Below are positions 1 to 9,436 of a stretch of 64,000 nt of DNA, in pieces. The notes beneath the pieces were generated by a model. That model made no database searches. It was not told the DNA's origin and saw nothing but the letters and a program-made list of their open reading frames with translations. Origin of the DNA: Candidatus Pyrohabitans jungbluthii (lineage in GTDB: Archaea; Hydrothermarchaeota; Hydrothermarchaeia; Hydrothermarchaeales; BMS3B); the NCBI GenBank assembly GCA_002010065.2, contig MTMD02000008.1:310001-374000 (forward strand), read 5' to 3'. The first letter of the stretch is position 1; the number at the start of each line of letters is the position of its first letter. The position numbers and the translations under genes were made by a program.

Positions 1-161
1 TCAATGACCTTCACCAGCCTTGCTCTGCCCCTCCCTATGGGCACAGCAAGAACCTTATCTCCAGGGTAGGCGTAGTCTACGCGATAACGTTTTCTCCCTA
101 TCCTTCCCACACCTGCGCCGCGCTTATCCAAGGCAACAATCTCCAGCTCAAGCTCCCGCAT
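1..161 (-). CDS. TRAM-domain protein, N-terminal part (possibly an RNA methyltransferase); runs off the window edge
   Basis: Manual reverse-strand translation MRELELEIVALDKRGAGVGRIGRKRYRVDYAYPGDKVLAVPIGRGRARLVKVI resembles a TRAM beta-barrel. Confidence 0.6.
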   Translation of the reverse strand, partial: MRELELEIVALDKRGAGVGRIGRKRYRVDYAYPGDKVLAVPIGRGRARLVKVI

Positions 162-281
162 GCTACTGCCTCGTTTGCGGTAGGCTTAAAGTTTTTTGTA
201 TATGAGAATCACCTGCTTAGGGGGAGTGTAGAGAAGGGTTCTTCCGAAACCCTTATTAGCCCGCGGTGAGAATCGCTAGCT

Positions 282-848
282 ATGCAGGCTCAGGTTAAAA
301 GGAAAACCAGAGAGACAGACATAACGGTACACTTAAAAATCAATGGCAGCGGCGAATACGAAATCTCCACCACCCTGCCCTTCTTTGACCACCTGCTTGC
401 GAGCTTCGCAAAGCATGGCAGGTTTGACTTGAAGGTTAAAGCTCAGGGCGACCACGAGCATCACATTGTGGAGGACGTGGCTATAGTGCTTGGGCAGGCT
501 TTCAGAGAGGCAGTGGGAAGCAAGGAAGGGATAAGGCGCTTTGGGCATGCAATTGTGCCCATGGATGATGTTCTTGTGCTGTGCGCCGTGGATATAAGTG
601 GAAGAAGTTACTGTTCTAACGGCGTTAAGTTTCGCTACAAGCATGTGGAAGGTCTAAGCACTGAGCTTTTAGGCCACTTCCTCGAGAGCTTCTCCAATGA
701 GTTCAGGATCAACCTGCACACGAAACTGCTTGACGGCAAAAATGAGCACCACAAGGCTGAAGCGCTATTTAAAGCTCTAGGCATGGCACTGAGCATGGCA
801 CTTGAAAAGCGCGGCAAGGGCGTGCCCAGCACCAAAGGCGTGCTTTAA
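282..848 (+). CDS. hisB: Imidazoleglycerol-phosphate dehydratase
   Basis: DHLLASFAKHGRFDL, GDHEHHIVEDVAIVLGQA and EHHKAEALFKALG motifs; typical length. Confidence 0.96.
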   Translation: MQAQVKRKTRETDITVHLKINGSGEYEISTTLPFFDHLLASFAKHGRFDLKVKAQGDHEHHIVEDVAIVLGQAFREAVGSKEGIRRFGHAIVPMDDVLVLCAVDISGRSYCSNGVKFRYKHVEGLSTELLGHFLESFSNEFRINLHTKLLDGKNEHHKAEALFKALGMALSMALEKRGKGVPSTKGVL

Positions 849-915
849 TGCTGCTTTCGACGGAGCAGAAAAGAGAGTCGAAAAGTTTAAATATGATTGA
901 GACGAGTTCTAACTG

Positions 916-1263
916 GTGGTAGTGATGGCAAAGACACTGAAAGTTGGAGATAAGGAGTTGGAGCTGGACGAGGACGGATTTCTGAAGGACCCAACCCAGT
1001 GGAACAAGGAAGTCGCCGAAGCCTTTGCTCGCGAGGAGGGCATTGAGCTCACCGATGAGCACTGGGAAATTATAAACTTCCTCAGGCAGTACTACGAGCA
1101 GTACCAGATAGCTCCCATGATTAGAATCCTTGTAAAAGAGGTGGGGAAGAAGCTCGGTCCCGAGAAGGGCAACCTCAAGTACGTTTACAAACTGTTCCCC
1201 AACGGTCCTGCAAAGCAGGCGTGCAAGATCGCCGGTCTGCCAAAGCCAACTGGCTGCGTGTAG
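916..1263 (+). CDS. dsrC: DsrC/TusE-family sulfur-carrier protein with both C-terminal cysteines (start may be 925)
   Basis: LDEDGFLKDPTQWNKEVAEAFAREEGIELTDEHWEIINFLRQYY...YKLFPNGPAKQACKIAGLPKPTGCV; C-x10-C-V C-terminal arm. Confidence 0.93.
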   Translation: MVVMAKTLKVGDKELELDEDGFLKDPTQWNKEVAEAFAREEGIELTDEHWEIINFLRQYYEQYQIAPMIRILVKEVGKKLGPEKGNLKYVYKLFPNGPAKQACKIAGLPKPTGCV

Positions 1264-1270
1264 ACATCAC

Positions 1271-1300
1271 GCCCGAAATTACTCGGGCATCTCCGCTAAT
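1271..1300 (+). terminator. Hairpin plus T-rich tail after dsrC
   Basis: gcccga-aattac-tcgggc (1271-1288) followed by a T-rich tract. Confidence 0.6.
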
Positions 1301-1333
1301 TTTATTTTTTGTTATTTTGAAAAATTTAAAAAA

Positions 1334-1615
1334 TCAGGGCTTTATTTCTTCTTTTGCCCTATCTGCCATTTCTTTAAGTCTCTTGGCTATACTTCTGGGC
1401 ACTATCTCATTATTTTCTGCAAGCACATCAGAAATCTCAGACGCTAGCAAAAAAACAGCATATTTATGCTCTGCTTTTGTTCTGTGGATGTGGTGGGGGC
1501 TTATGCCCAGCTCAGTGTACTCCCTGAAGTACTCCTTAGAGACACCATTCTCCACCAGGAATTTCATTAAATATATAAACAGCTGATGGAGGTAAATCAG
1601 CTCATCCTTATACAT
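1334..1615 (-). CDS. UPF0058-like archaeal protein
   Basis: MYKDELIYLHQLFIYLMKFLVENGV...ISPHHIHRTKAEHKYAVFLLASEIS; ATG at 1615 preceded by GGTGAG. Confidence 0.75.
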   Translation of the reverse strand: MYKDELIYLHQLFIYLMKFLVENGVSKEYFREYTELGISPHHIHRTKAEHKYAVFLLASEISDVLAENNEIVPRSIAKRLKEMADRAKEEIKP

Positions 1616-1663
1616 CTCACCACGCAAGTATGCTCATCGTTGAAGAATAAAAAGTTTACTGGT

Positions 1664-1700
1664 GGGCATAGCGCAGTGCTAAAAGCCTTACGCTATGCCC
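1664..1700 (-). terminator. dnaG terminator hairpin, one arm inside the last codons of dnaG
   Basis: Perfect 10-bp inverted repeat gggcatagcg (1664-1673) / cgctatgccc (1691-1700), then aaacttttt on the minus strand. Confidence 0.6.
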
Positions 1701-2917
1701 AGGTCATTTGCGGTGAGCAGGCGTATGTTCGCCGGCTTCTTTGTGAGGTTGCCCACCTTCGCTCCTACGAGGTACTCCACTTCCTTCTCTGCGGCTATTT
1801 CAACCAAGCGCTGGGTTATCACACCATCGAATATCACCACTGACACCACATCTTTTGAGTTCTTGAGCGCCATGGCGAGGTCTCTCACCGCCACCTCTTT
1901 TATTATGTTGGAATCCTGGTCGAGAAGGTAGGCCTTGAGGGTGCCCGATAGGTCGGTGAAGAACTTCTTGAAGGTCTCTAGCTTGCCGTCCTTCTCCACA
2001 GGCTTAGGAGCAGGCTTTTCCTCTGTCTTCTTCTGCCTCTGTGGCCTGCGGCTCAGGAAGGGCTTGGGCTCCTCCTTCTTCTTTATTGAGAGGTAGTCCA
2101 TCACCTGCTCCGCAGGCACCTTGTTGCGAAGCGCCTTGAATATCTCCTTCTTTGTCAGGTCCTCTACTTCCTTGCCGTCCGGAGCACGAGCAACGAAATC
2201 CACCTCTGCAACCTGCAGGAGTTCTCGCAGTATGAGCTCGCCTCCGCGGTCGCCATCCACGAATGCGGTGACGGTCTTCTTCTTGCTCAGATCGATGATC
2301 GTCTTGGGAACGCTGGTGCCTTCGACGGCTATTGCATTCTTAATGCCGTACTTGAGCAGGAGGAGCACGTCGGCTCTTCCCTCGACTACGATTATGGCAT
2401 CGCTCTCGTCGATGTTGGGGCCAGCCGGCAGCTTATCAGGACCATACTCCTGAATTTCCCTAAGCCTTATAGCCTCTTTGACCTCCTCGGTTATCTCCAC
2501 GCTGTCAGGGGTAATCTCCTCCACCATTGTAGCAAGAATTTCCTTGGCTCGTTCAATCACCTGACGACGCTTGCTAATCCTCACATCCTCTATGCTATCC
2601 ACCACAAGCTTCGCCTCACAGGGTCCAACACGATCTATGGTTTCGAGAGCTGCAGCGAGTATCGCTGTCTCAACCTTGTCCAGGCTGGAGGGAACCTTGA
2701 CTGTGCCTCTCGACTTACCACCCTTTGTCTCTATTTCGACCTCTATCCTGCCTATTCTGCCAGTCTTCTGGAGTTCCCTCAGATCAAGGTCATTCCCGAG
2801 TAAACCCTCAGTCTGACCAAAGATTGCCCCAACTACGTCGGGCTTCTCAACAACACCATTGGTTTCAATTCTCGCATGAATAACATACTTGGTGGTGCCC
2901 AAGTCAATCTTACCCAT
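1688..2917 (-). CDS. dnaG: Archaeal DnaG-type primase
   Basis: [34 protein letters not shown] and [17 protein letters not shown] (TOPRIM); full-length archaeal DnaG. Confidence 0.96.
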   Translation of the reverse strand: MGKIDLGTTKYVIHARIETNGVVEKPDVVGAIFGQTEGLLGNDLDLRELQKTGRIGRIEVEIETKGGKSRGTVKVPSSLDKVETAILAAALETIDRVGPCEAKLVVDSIEDVRISKRRQVIERAKEILATMVEEITPDSVEITEEVKEAIRLREIQEYGPDKLPAGPNIDESDAIIVVEGRADVLLLLKYGIKNAIAVEGTSVPKTIIDLSKKKTVTAFVDGDRGGELILRELLQVAEVDFVARAPDGKEVEDLTKKEIFKALRNKVPAEQVMDYLSIKKKEEPKPFLSRRPQRQKKTEEKPAPKPVEKDGKLETFKKFFTDLSGTLKAYLLDQDSNIIKEVAVRDLAMALKNSKDVVSVVIFDGVITQRLVEIAAEKEVEYLVGAKVGNLTKKPANIRLLTANDLGIA

Positions 2918-2938
2918 GGTAATGACCTCCTTTTAACT

Positions 2939-3092
2939 CCCCAAAAAAGCAACTGCTCAGTTGGAAATCTCACTACCTCTCCCCAAACTTAGGCACAAAC
3001 TGTGGCAAATGAGCTATCAGGATGACATTTACCTTCATACTTCCATACCTTGGTGAGTAGTGAGATTCCAGTGAGCAATCACTTTTTTGGGG
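2939..3092. repeat. Long imperfect inverted repeat (arms 2939-2976 and 3057-3092) around an 80-bp core
   Basis: CCCCAAAAAAG..TGCTCA..GGA.ATCTCACTAC against GTAGTGAGATTCCAGTGAGCAATCACTTTTTTGGGG. Confidence 0.85.
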
Positions 3093-3283
3093 ATTATTAC
3101 TACTAGTTCCAATTTTTAGTAACATCTGTAATTTTTAGAAAACAATGTTAAAATTTGTTTTAATATTTAAAAAGTTTTAACTTATGTTTATAAGAAATGT
3201 CTGCGGACTCACACATGAACAAAAGCGTTACATTTTTATATGTGAAGGTTGATAAACTTACTTGCCACCCTCCAAAAGCCCCA

Positions 3284-3314
3284 GGGCCTGTGTTACTACT
3301 TCCCCCACAGGCCC
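3284..3314 (+). other. 9-bp hairpin in the NAC 5' region (leader structure or terminator-like)
   Basis: gggcctgtg / cacaggccc with a 13-nt loop, followed by cttattttaatag. Confidence 0.45.
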
Positions 3315-3374
3315 CTTATTTTAATAGTTAATTTTTTATTCTCAGCCCCCCAATTTTCTCTGGGTGTGTGTTTT

Positions 3375-3707
3375 ATGTTTCCAGGCAAAATCAACCCGAG
3401 GCAAATGAAGAAGATGATGAAGCAGCTAGGCATGGAGATGGAGGAGCTCGCAGCTAAGGAAGTGATTATCAAACTGGAGGATAGGGAGATTGTTATTGAG
3501 AACCCTTCCGTGAGTGTTGTAAAGGCGATGGGGCAGAAGACTTATCAGATAGTTGGGGAAGAGAGGGAGGTCCTCGCTATACCTGAGGAGGATGTGAAGC
3601 TAGTGGCTGAGCAGGCAGGCGTTAGCTTAGAGAAAGCCAGAGAGGCCCTGGAGAAAACTAAAGGCGACCTGGCTGAGGCGATAGTGCTCCTCACACAAGA
3701 AGGATGA
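3375..3707 (+). CDS. nac: Nascent polypeptide-associated complex protein (alpha-NAC)
   Basis: [25 protein letters not shown]...UBA-like [36 protein letters not shown] at 3375. Confidence 0.93.
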   Translation: MFPGKINPRQMKKMMKQLGMEMEELAAKEVIIKLEDREIVIENPSVSVVKAMGQKTYQIVGEEREVLAIPEEDVKLVAEQAGVSLEKAREALEKTKGDLAEAIVLLTQEG

Positions 3708-3717
3708 GCTGAATATC

Positions 3718-4119
3718 ATGGTGAGCGCTTCCCGCAATCTGGTGGAACTCTACAAAAATGCCGGAGAGGAGGAGCTTCTGGAGCTTTTCAGACGCAGGGT
3801 TACCTTTTACAGAGACCTCTTTCTTCTACTAACACTCTCATCCATAGCGGCGGCGCTGCTTGTGTTTCTGAGCTTCGGTTCCAGGGTGCTTATCCCCCTG
3901 CTGCTTCTGATTTTCCTGCCGGTTGCCGCATACTGGAGGTATCACCCCCGTATTATCTTGGAAGAGTTGGCTGCGCTGACGGAGGCAAAGGGGAAGCTTT
4001 CGCCCAGAAAACAGGAGGAGGAAGTTAAGGCCGCAAGCGTTGGCGTCGACCCCATGATGCTTCTAGGATACGAGGGCTACCTCCAGGCGTTGAGGGATAT
4101 GGTTAAGAGGAGGGAGTGA
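3718..4119 (+). CDS. Hypothetical membrane protein
   Basis: Two hydrophobic segments; same strand directly after NAC. Confidence 0.65.
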   Translation: MVSASRNLVELYKNAGEEELLELFRRRVTFYRDLFLLLTLSSIAAALLVFLSFGSRVLIPLLLLIFLPVAAYWRYHPRIILEELAALTEAKGKLSPRKQEEEVKAASVGVDPMMLLGYEGYLQALRDMVKRRE

Positions 4120-4120
4120 G

Positions 4121-4846
4121 TTGCCCGCGATAGGCGACGAGTATCACGAGTTTACAAAGCTCCGTCGTGGGTCACCGCCAAAGCAGCGATCGAAGTGGTG
4201 GTCACCGCCGGAGCTTTACAAGATTTATGAGGATGCGCCCCTCATAAAGCTCCCAGAGCCAGAGAAAAGCGGGGGGATGCCCATATGGGAGGCGATCGCA
4301 AAACGGCGCTCTCGCAGAGAGTATTCTGGCGAAGCGATAAGTGGTAAGGAGGTTTCCCAGCTTCTCTGGGCTACGCAGGGTATAACTGGCGAGATAGACG
4401 GCTACTACCTGCGCGCTGCACCGAGTGCTGGGGCGCTGTACCCGATAGAGACCTACCTGGTGGTAAACCACATAGATGGGCTGGAGCGAGGCATCTATCA
4501 CTATGCGGTGCTGCGGCACGCGCTTGAGCAGCTAAAAACTGGCGACTTCAGGCAGCGCATAGCGAGCGCGGCTTTAGAGCAGGAGTTTCTTGCTCGCGCG
4601 AGCGTGGTGTTTGTGTGGAGCGCTGTAGCGGCGAGGACCAAGTGGAAGTACGGTGAGCGGGGATGGAGGTATATTTACAAAGATGCGGCCCACGTATGCG
4701 CCAACCTTTACCTCGCTGCCACCGCTCTGGGGCTGGGGTGCTGCGCCGTGGGAGCGTGCTTCGACGACGAGGTGAATGAGCTTATAGGCTTAGACGGAAA
4801 GGAGGAGACCGTCGTATACTTGGCGGCGGTGGGTAAGCTTCTATAG
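4121..4846 (+). CDS. SagB/ThcOx-type nitroreductase family protein
   Basis: IAKRRSRREYSGEAISGKEVSQLLWATQGIT...RAAPSAGALYPIETYLV...AGLGCCAVGACFDDEVNELIGLDGKEE-type motifs. Confidence 0.87.
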   Translation: MPAIGDEYHEFTKLRRGSPPKQRSKWWSPPELYKIYEDAPLIKLPEPEKSGGMPIWEAIAKRRSRREYSGEAISGKEVSQLLWATQGITGEIDGYYLRAAPSAGALYPIETYLVVNHIDGLERGIYHYAVLRHALEQLKTGDFRQRIASAALEQEFLARASVVFVWSAVAARTKWKYGERGWRYIYKDAAHVCANLYLAATALGLGCCAVGACFDDEVNELIGLDGKEETVVYLAAVGKLL

Positions 4847-4914
4847 CCTGGGCATGCAGGGCTTTCATAAATACTCACCTCAGCTAAAGCTATCTAAAAG
4901 GGTGGCAGGTTGAT

Positions 4915-6201
4915 ATGAAGGAAATTGAAGAAGAAAAACTCGGCTTAAAAGAGCTGGTTGCCATAGGTGTTGGGGGAATGATAGGAGGAGGTATCTTCTC
5001 AGTTATTGGCATCGCAGGCGAAATAGCAGGTAATGCCACGCCTTTTGTATTCGTTGTGGGTTCACTGGTGGCATTTTTCACCGGTTACAGCTATGTAAAG
5101 CTTGCACTGACTTTTAAGGAAGATGGGGCAAGCTACATCTACCTGAAGCACGCGTTTCCCGCTGAGCAGGAAATTGCCGGTTTCACGGGGTGGAGTGTAA
5201 TTACAGGGTATGTAGGTACCTTGGCTTTATATTCGTACACCTTCGGTGCCTATGGCGCGGCGATGCTAGGCTTTGAAAACAACTACGCCGTGAGAACCCT
5301 TCTGGGGCTGTTCATCCTCTCAGCGTTTCTGTACATCAATTTGAAAGGCGTAAAAAGCGCTGGAGAAAGCGAGGACATCCTAGTTTATCTCAAGATATTC
5401 ATACTTCTCATTTTTGGGGTTGTTGGGCTCTTCTTGGTTAATCCTGAGCACTTCAAACCCCTCTTTAACCATGGCATTCCTTCGGTATTCTTAGGAGGAG
5501 CAATAGTATTCGTTGCCTTTGAGGGCTTTCAGCTTATCACAAACTCTGTCGTAGAGGCGAGAGAGCCGGAGAAAAACCTGCCCCTGGGGGTTTACCTTTC
5601 AATCGGCATAGTTTCTGTGATTTACATTCTACTCGCAATTACAGTTATGGGGGTTTTGAGCTTTGAGGAGATTTTAAGGGCAAAGGAGTTCGCCGTGGCA
5701 GAGGCGATGAAGCCAATTTTTGGAGATTACGGCTTTGCAATCGTTTCTCTCGCGGCTCTGCTCGCAACGTCCTCTGCGATAAACAGCACTCTCTTCGGGG
5801 CGAGCAGGATGATGGCAGATATAGCGAGAGACAGGTACTTCCCACCCATTCTCGCTAGGAAAACAGAAACACTCATCCCAAAAAATGCTCTGCTGTTCTT
5901 ATTTATCCTCTCTGCCCTTTTCCTGATATTTGGCAGGCTTGAAGCGATAGTAGCCTTTTCAAGCATGACATTTCTACTTGTATCTCTTGCTGTTGCGATT
6001 GCAAACTTCAGGTTGAGGGGAGTTACCAACGCTAACCTTGGCATTGTGCTTGCTGCTATTGCTCTAATAACAACCACGATTGTCTTAATGATTATCTATC
6101 TTTTAAAACACGAAATAGACACTCTCCTTAAAATCCTGTTCATATACATCTCTGCGGCGACTGCTTTTGTTGTTTATAGAATAAAAATCGCACAAGCCTG
6201 A
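4915..6201 (+). CDS. Amino acid permease (APC superfamily)
   Basis: IGVGGMIGGGIFSVIGIAGEIAG and about 12 hydrophobic segments. Confidence 0.9.
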   Translation: MKEIEEEKLGLKELVAIGVGGMIGGGIFSVIGIAGEIAGNATPFVFVVGSLVAFFTGYSYVKLALTFKEDGASYIYLKHAFPAEQEIAGFTGWSVITGYVGTLALYSYTFGAYGAAMLGFENNYAVRTLLGLFILSAFLYINLKGVKSAGESEDILVYLKIFILLIFGVVGLFLVNPEHFKPLFNHGIPSVFLGGAIVFVAFEGFQLITNSVVEAREPEKNLPLGVYLSIGIVSVIYILLAITVMGVLSFEEILRAKEFAVAEAMKPIFGDYGFAIVSLAALLATSSAINSTLFGASRMMADIARDRYFPPILARKTETLIPKNALLFLFILSALFLIFGRLEAIVAFSSMTFLLVSLAVAIANFRLRGVTNANLGIVLAAIALITTTIVLMIIYLLKHEIDTLLKILFIYISAATAFVVYRIKIAQA

Positions 6202-6232
6202 ATGGAAAAGGTGTCCATGGACCCCTGCAATT

Positions 6233-6694
6233 TCAAGCCTCTTTCTTACCCTCGAGCAGGTGCTTTCCCACGTCGGGTGGTACAACCATCACAGGCACGG
6301 GAGAAATGCCTATCACTCGCTCCGCCACGCTACCGAGGAGAATCTTCTCTAACCCAGAGTGGCCATGGCTCCCCAGAATTATTAGGTCACAGTGGAGTCG
6401 CTTCGCGGCTTCAACGATTTTGAGGTAGGGCACACCCTCTTCAAGCAGTGTCTCGGCGTCTATGCCCTCAAGGTCGCAGTGCTCCTTCACCTCCTCCAGT
6501 ACCTTCTCTCCTTCATCCCTGTATCTCTTCTTCATGTCATGCCACAGCACCTCGACGTAGCCATGCACATTGGCAACGTGGATAATAGTGAGCTTTGCCC
6601 CCGTAGCCTTGGCGAGGCGCATGGCATAGCACACCGCTGCCTCGCTGAACTTTGAACCATCGGTGGCTACAAGAATATGGGAGTAGATCCCCAT
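6233..6694 (-). CDS. Universal stress protein (UspA), ATP-binding type
   Basis: MGIYSHILVATDGSKFSEAAV...GSHGHSGLEKILLGSVAERV; G-2x-G-9x-G-S motif. Confidence 0.92.
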   Translation of the reverse strand: MGIYSHILVATDGSKFSEAAVCYAMRLAKATGAKLTIIHVANVHGYVEVLWHDMKKRYRDEGEKVLEEVKEHCDLEGIDAETLLEEGVPYLKIVEAAKRLHCDLIILGSHGHSGLEKILLGSVAERVIGISPVPVMVVPPDVGKHLLEGKKEA

Positions 6695-6706
6695 GCCTAT
6701 CACCCC

Positions 6707-7777
6707 CTAATGGTGACTCGGCGTCGGGGCTTTTTTATTTACCGCAGCCGCGTCCCTGACCTTCTTGAAAATCACACCTATCGCGAGCAGCGCACCACCG
6801 AAGAGCAAAGCCATGCTGACGAGACTAAGCACATGGCCAGTGCCCTCACTTAAACTTATGTATCCCATCCTCCTGAGATACTCTGGTATCATCACCACTC
6901 TGCCCAGGTCGGAGGTTGCTATCACCGTCACCAGCGCCATCTTTGCCACGCGCTGCTCCACTATCTCAGTGGCTATCGCCCCAATCTGCACACCTATGAG
7001 GGAGCCCAGGTAGAGAAGCACCACAAGGCGTAGGTCCACATAACCGCGAAGAGCGTAGTTTATCGCTCCCCAGGCGCCTGAGAATATTGCCAAGAAAAGC
7101 TCAGTGCCAGCTGCCACGCGGGTGCTTATCCCAAGCAGGTAGATCATCGCAGGCACGCCTATGAAGCCACCTACACCTATTGTGCCAGCAAGGTAACCTG
7201 TGGCGAAGGCAACTATGAGGGGGAACCACAGTGAGACAGTTATCCTGGCAACATCAAAGTGCACCATTGGTGGGAGCTTAATACTCTGAATCTTCTTCGC
7301 AAGCTCTGAGCTTCCTGACTTAGTCTCCTTCTCACCCCTCCGCAGGTCTCTGATAATAACGATGGTTATGGCGGTGAGCACTATTATGAAGATGGCGCTG
7401 ATATACAGGTTAGAGGCAGCCTTGCCCATGGACTCGAAGATGTGGGAGTTGACCTTTACTGCCGCCTGGACGCCGGCAAGCAACCCTATTACCATCATTA
7501 TCGCCAGCTTTTTATCCACGTGCCCAAGCTCGCCGTGGCTGCGAGAGCCGACGATAGCCTTGCCAAATTTGTGGGTTATGTTGGAACCGACGGCAAGTAT
7601 ACCTGGCACACCAAGGTTCATCATGCCAGGGGTCATTATGAATGCACCCCCGCTGCCCAGGAAGCCGCTCAGCGTGCCGCCTATAAAACCCAGAAGAGCT
7701 ACAGCTAATGCTTTGCCAAGGGTGAGGTCTATAAACTCAACCTCAAAACCACTGGGTGGTGGTACAAACCCGCCCAT
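6707..7777 (-). CDS. TauE/SafE-family sulfite/anion exporter
   Basis: GFIGGTLSGFLGSGGAFIMTPGMMNLG and second half GYLAGTIGVGGFIGVPAMIYLLGIS. Confidence 0.88.
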   Translation of the reverse strand: MGGFVPPPSGFEVEFIDLTLGKALAVALLGFIGGTLSGFLGSGGAFIMTPGMMNLGVPGILAVGSNITHKFGKAIVGSRSHGELGHVDKKLAIMMVIGLLAGVQAAVKVNSHIFESMGKAASNLYISAIFIIVLTAITIVIIRDLRRGEKETKSGSSELAKKIQSIKLPPMVHFDVARITVSLWFPLIVAFATGYLAGTIGVGGFIGVPAMIYLLGISTRVAAGTELFLAIFSGAWGAINYALRGYVDLRLVVLLYLGSLIGVQIGAIATEIVEQRVAKMALVTVIATSDLGRVVMIPEYLRRMGYISLSEGTGHVLSLVSMALLFGGALLAIGVIFKKVRDAAAVNKKAPTPSHH

Positions 7778-7790
7778 TCAAGTCGCCTCC

Positions 7791-8396
7791 TCAGTGCGCT
7801 TTTGGCTTAATGCCCAGGTACTTCAAAGCGTGGGCAATTGTATTGCCGTATATGTATGCCACCGCAAGCACTGTACCGAGAATGAGAGCCACTGAAACAA
7901 AGCTCTTCTGAGTGAGTATTCCCTTGATTACCCCGAAGGATGTGAATATCGCCGCATATAGCAAGAATGCCGCCGCTCCGTAGGCTGCAGAGACTCTGAG
8001 CTCCTTTTTCCTCGGGTTGGGATACTCCACCTGCAGCCCAATTATATCCTTCTTGAGGTGCTTAGCCAGCTTTGAATCTGTGAGAAAAACAACCTCTGGC
8101 TTAAGTGCATTTACCTCCTTGGATAAGCGCTCAGTTGAGCAAACCCGCACGAGAGGCTCAGCCTCTATATCACGCTTTTCAAAGGCTGGAGCAAGCCTCT
8201 TCAGCAGGCTTTTCGCATTATCCAAGTCCTCAGCCGACTCCACCACGTACAGTAACGTTGCCCTGTTCCTCATGCCTGTCTTGGCATGCCTGCTCAGCCA
8301 CTCAGCGCAGAATTCTGCAAACTCTAGCGCAAAAGCAGAATCACCAGCATCTAAAGCGGTATTCACCACAACAACTGCGTTTCTCTCCATGTTCAC
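7791..8396 (-). CDS. Degenerate UspA-like domain fused to C-terminal TM helices
   Basis: Usp-like alpha/beta N-terminus without an ATP motif; two hydrophobic helices at the C-terminus; operonic with Usp and TauE. Confidence 0.65.
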   Translation of the reverse strand: MNMERNAVVVVNTALDAGDSAFALEFAEFCAEWLSRHAKTGMRNRATLLYVVESAEDLDNAKSLLKRLAPAFEKRDIEAEPLVRVCSTERLSKEVNALKPEVVFLTDSKLAKHLKKDIIGLQVEYPNPRKKELRVSAAYGAAAFLLYAAIFTSFGVIKGILTQKSFVSVALILGTVLAVAYIYGNTIAHALKYLGIKPKAH

Positions 8397-8405
8397 AGCC
8401 CTCCT

Positions 8406-8909
8406 TTAACTCTGCTCCAGCGCCGCACTGGCGCTGAGCCTCTTTATCCTAGAAGAAAGAGTGAGTGCAATCTTGTCGGTGAACCTCAGCAGCTTGGGTT
8501 TGAACACCACCACAGGACAGGGAGCGCGCTTTATCACCTCTTCAATCACGCTTGCTGCAAGCACCCTAGACAAGCCTGCTCTACCGTCGGTGCTCATAAG
8601 TATGGCAAAAGCTCCAGTCTCCCTTGCCTCGCGCACTATCTCCCTGGCGAGCCTTCCCGCTTTCAGCTTGATTTTTGCCTCTATCCCGTGCTGCGCAAAC
8701 TCTTCTGCTAGCTCCCTTAGCTGAGCCTCTTTAATCCTCATGTCCTCCAGCACGGGTGTGGCTGCCTCCATATCATGAACCTCTGCGACGTAGAGCAGCG
8801 TAGCTTTAACATTTCCGCTCAACTTATTCGTCCACTCCACTATGTTAGGCAGAGCCTTTCTCAACACCCTTACATCGGTGACCGCAATTACCACATTTTT
8901 ATCGGTCAT
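8406..8909 (-). CDS. Universal stress protein (UspA family)
   Basis: MTDKNVVIAVTDVRVLRKALPNIVEW...AFAILMSTDGRAGLSRVLAASVIEEVIKRAPCPVVVFKPK. Confidence 0.85.
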   Translation of the reverse strand: MTDKNVVIAVTDVRVLRKALPNIVEWTNKLSGNVKATLLYVAEVHDMEAATPVLEDMRIKEAQLRELAEEFAQHGIEAKIKLKAGRLAREIVREARETGAFAILMSTDGRAGLSRVLAASVIEEVIKRAPCPVVVFKPKLLRFTDKIALTLSSRIKRLSASAALEQS

Positions 8910-9069
8910 TCCTCAAATCCTCCAAATTTAATTTAAATTATACTAAAAACAACGTAGTATTTATTTATTTTCCAAATATTTTAAAGAAAAAATCTTAAAA
9001 CCGTCCCAAAAATATTTGAAACTTTTCCCAACTCTCTCCCAACATCTACCAAACTGGCTGGTGCTGCTC

Positions 9070-9363
9070 CTATCTGGTGCTCAGGTAGATGAAGATAGAG
9101 AGCGCAAGGGTTTCAAAGACATCTGCTATGAGCCTGTAGTGGTCCACCACGTTGGAAGTTTCCACACCGAACACAAACACCTTTATAATTGGCGCTGCAA
9201 AAAATGTTCTGAAGAACAGCGCCAGGGCGAAGAGCAGAAAACCCAGGGTGAAGGTGGACTTTAGCTCAAGGTAACGCTTAAAAAAGATGTAAACCAATAC
9301 GCTGAGAATGGCGAGGTTTATTATGCTGAACACCAGCCTTGCGGTAAGAATAAAGTCTTCCAT
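9070..9363 (-). CDS. Small membrane protein divergent from a wHTH regulator
   Basis: MEDFILTARLVFSIINLAILSVLVYIFFKRY...; ATG at 9363; three hydrophobic segments. Confidence 0.7.
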   Translation of the reverse strand: MEDFILTARLVFSIINLAILSVLVYIFFKRYLELKSTFTLGFLLFALALFFRTFFAAPIIKVFVFGVETSNVVDHYRLIADVFETLALSIFIYLSTR

Positions 9364-9436
9364 ATCCTTCAGGAAAGAGATGTTGAGGATTAATATATAA
9401 GCTTTATCGTATAGATTGTGCAACAGGTAGTTGACC

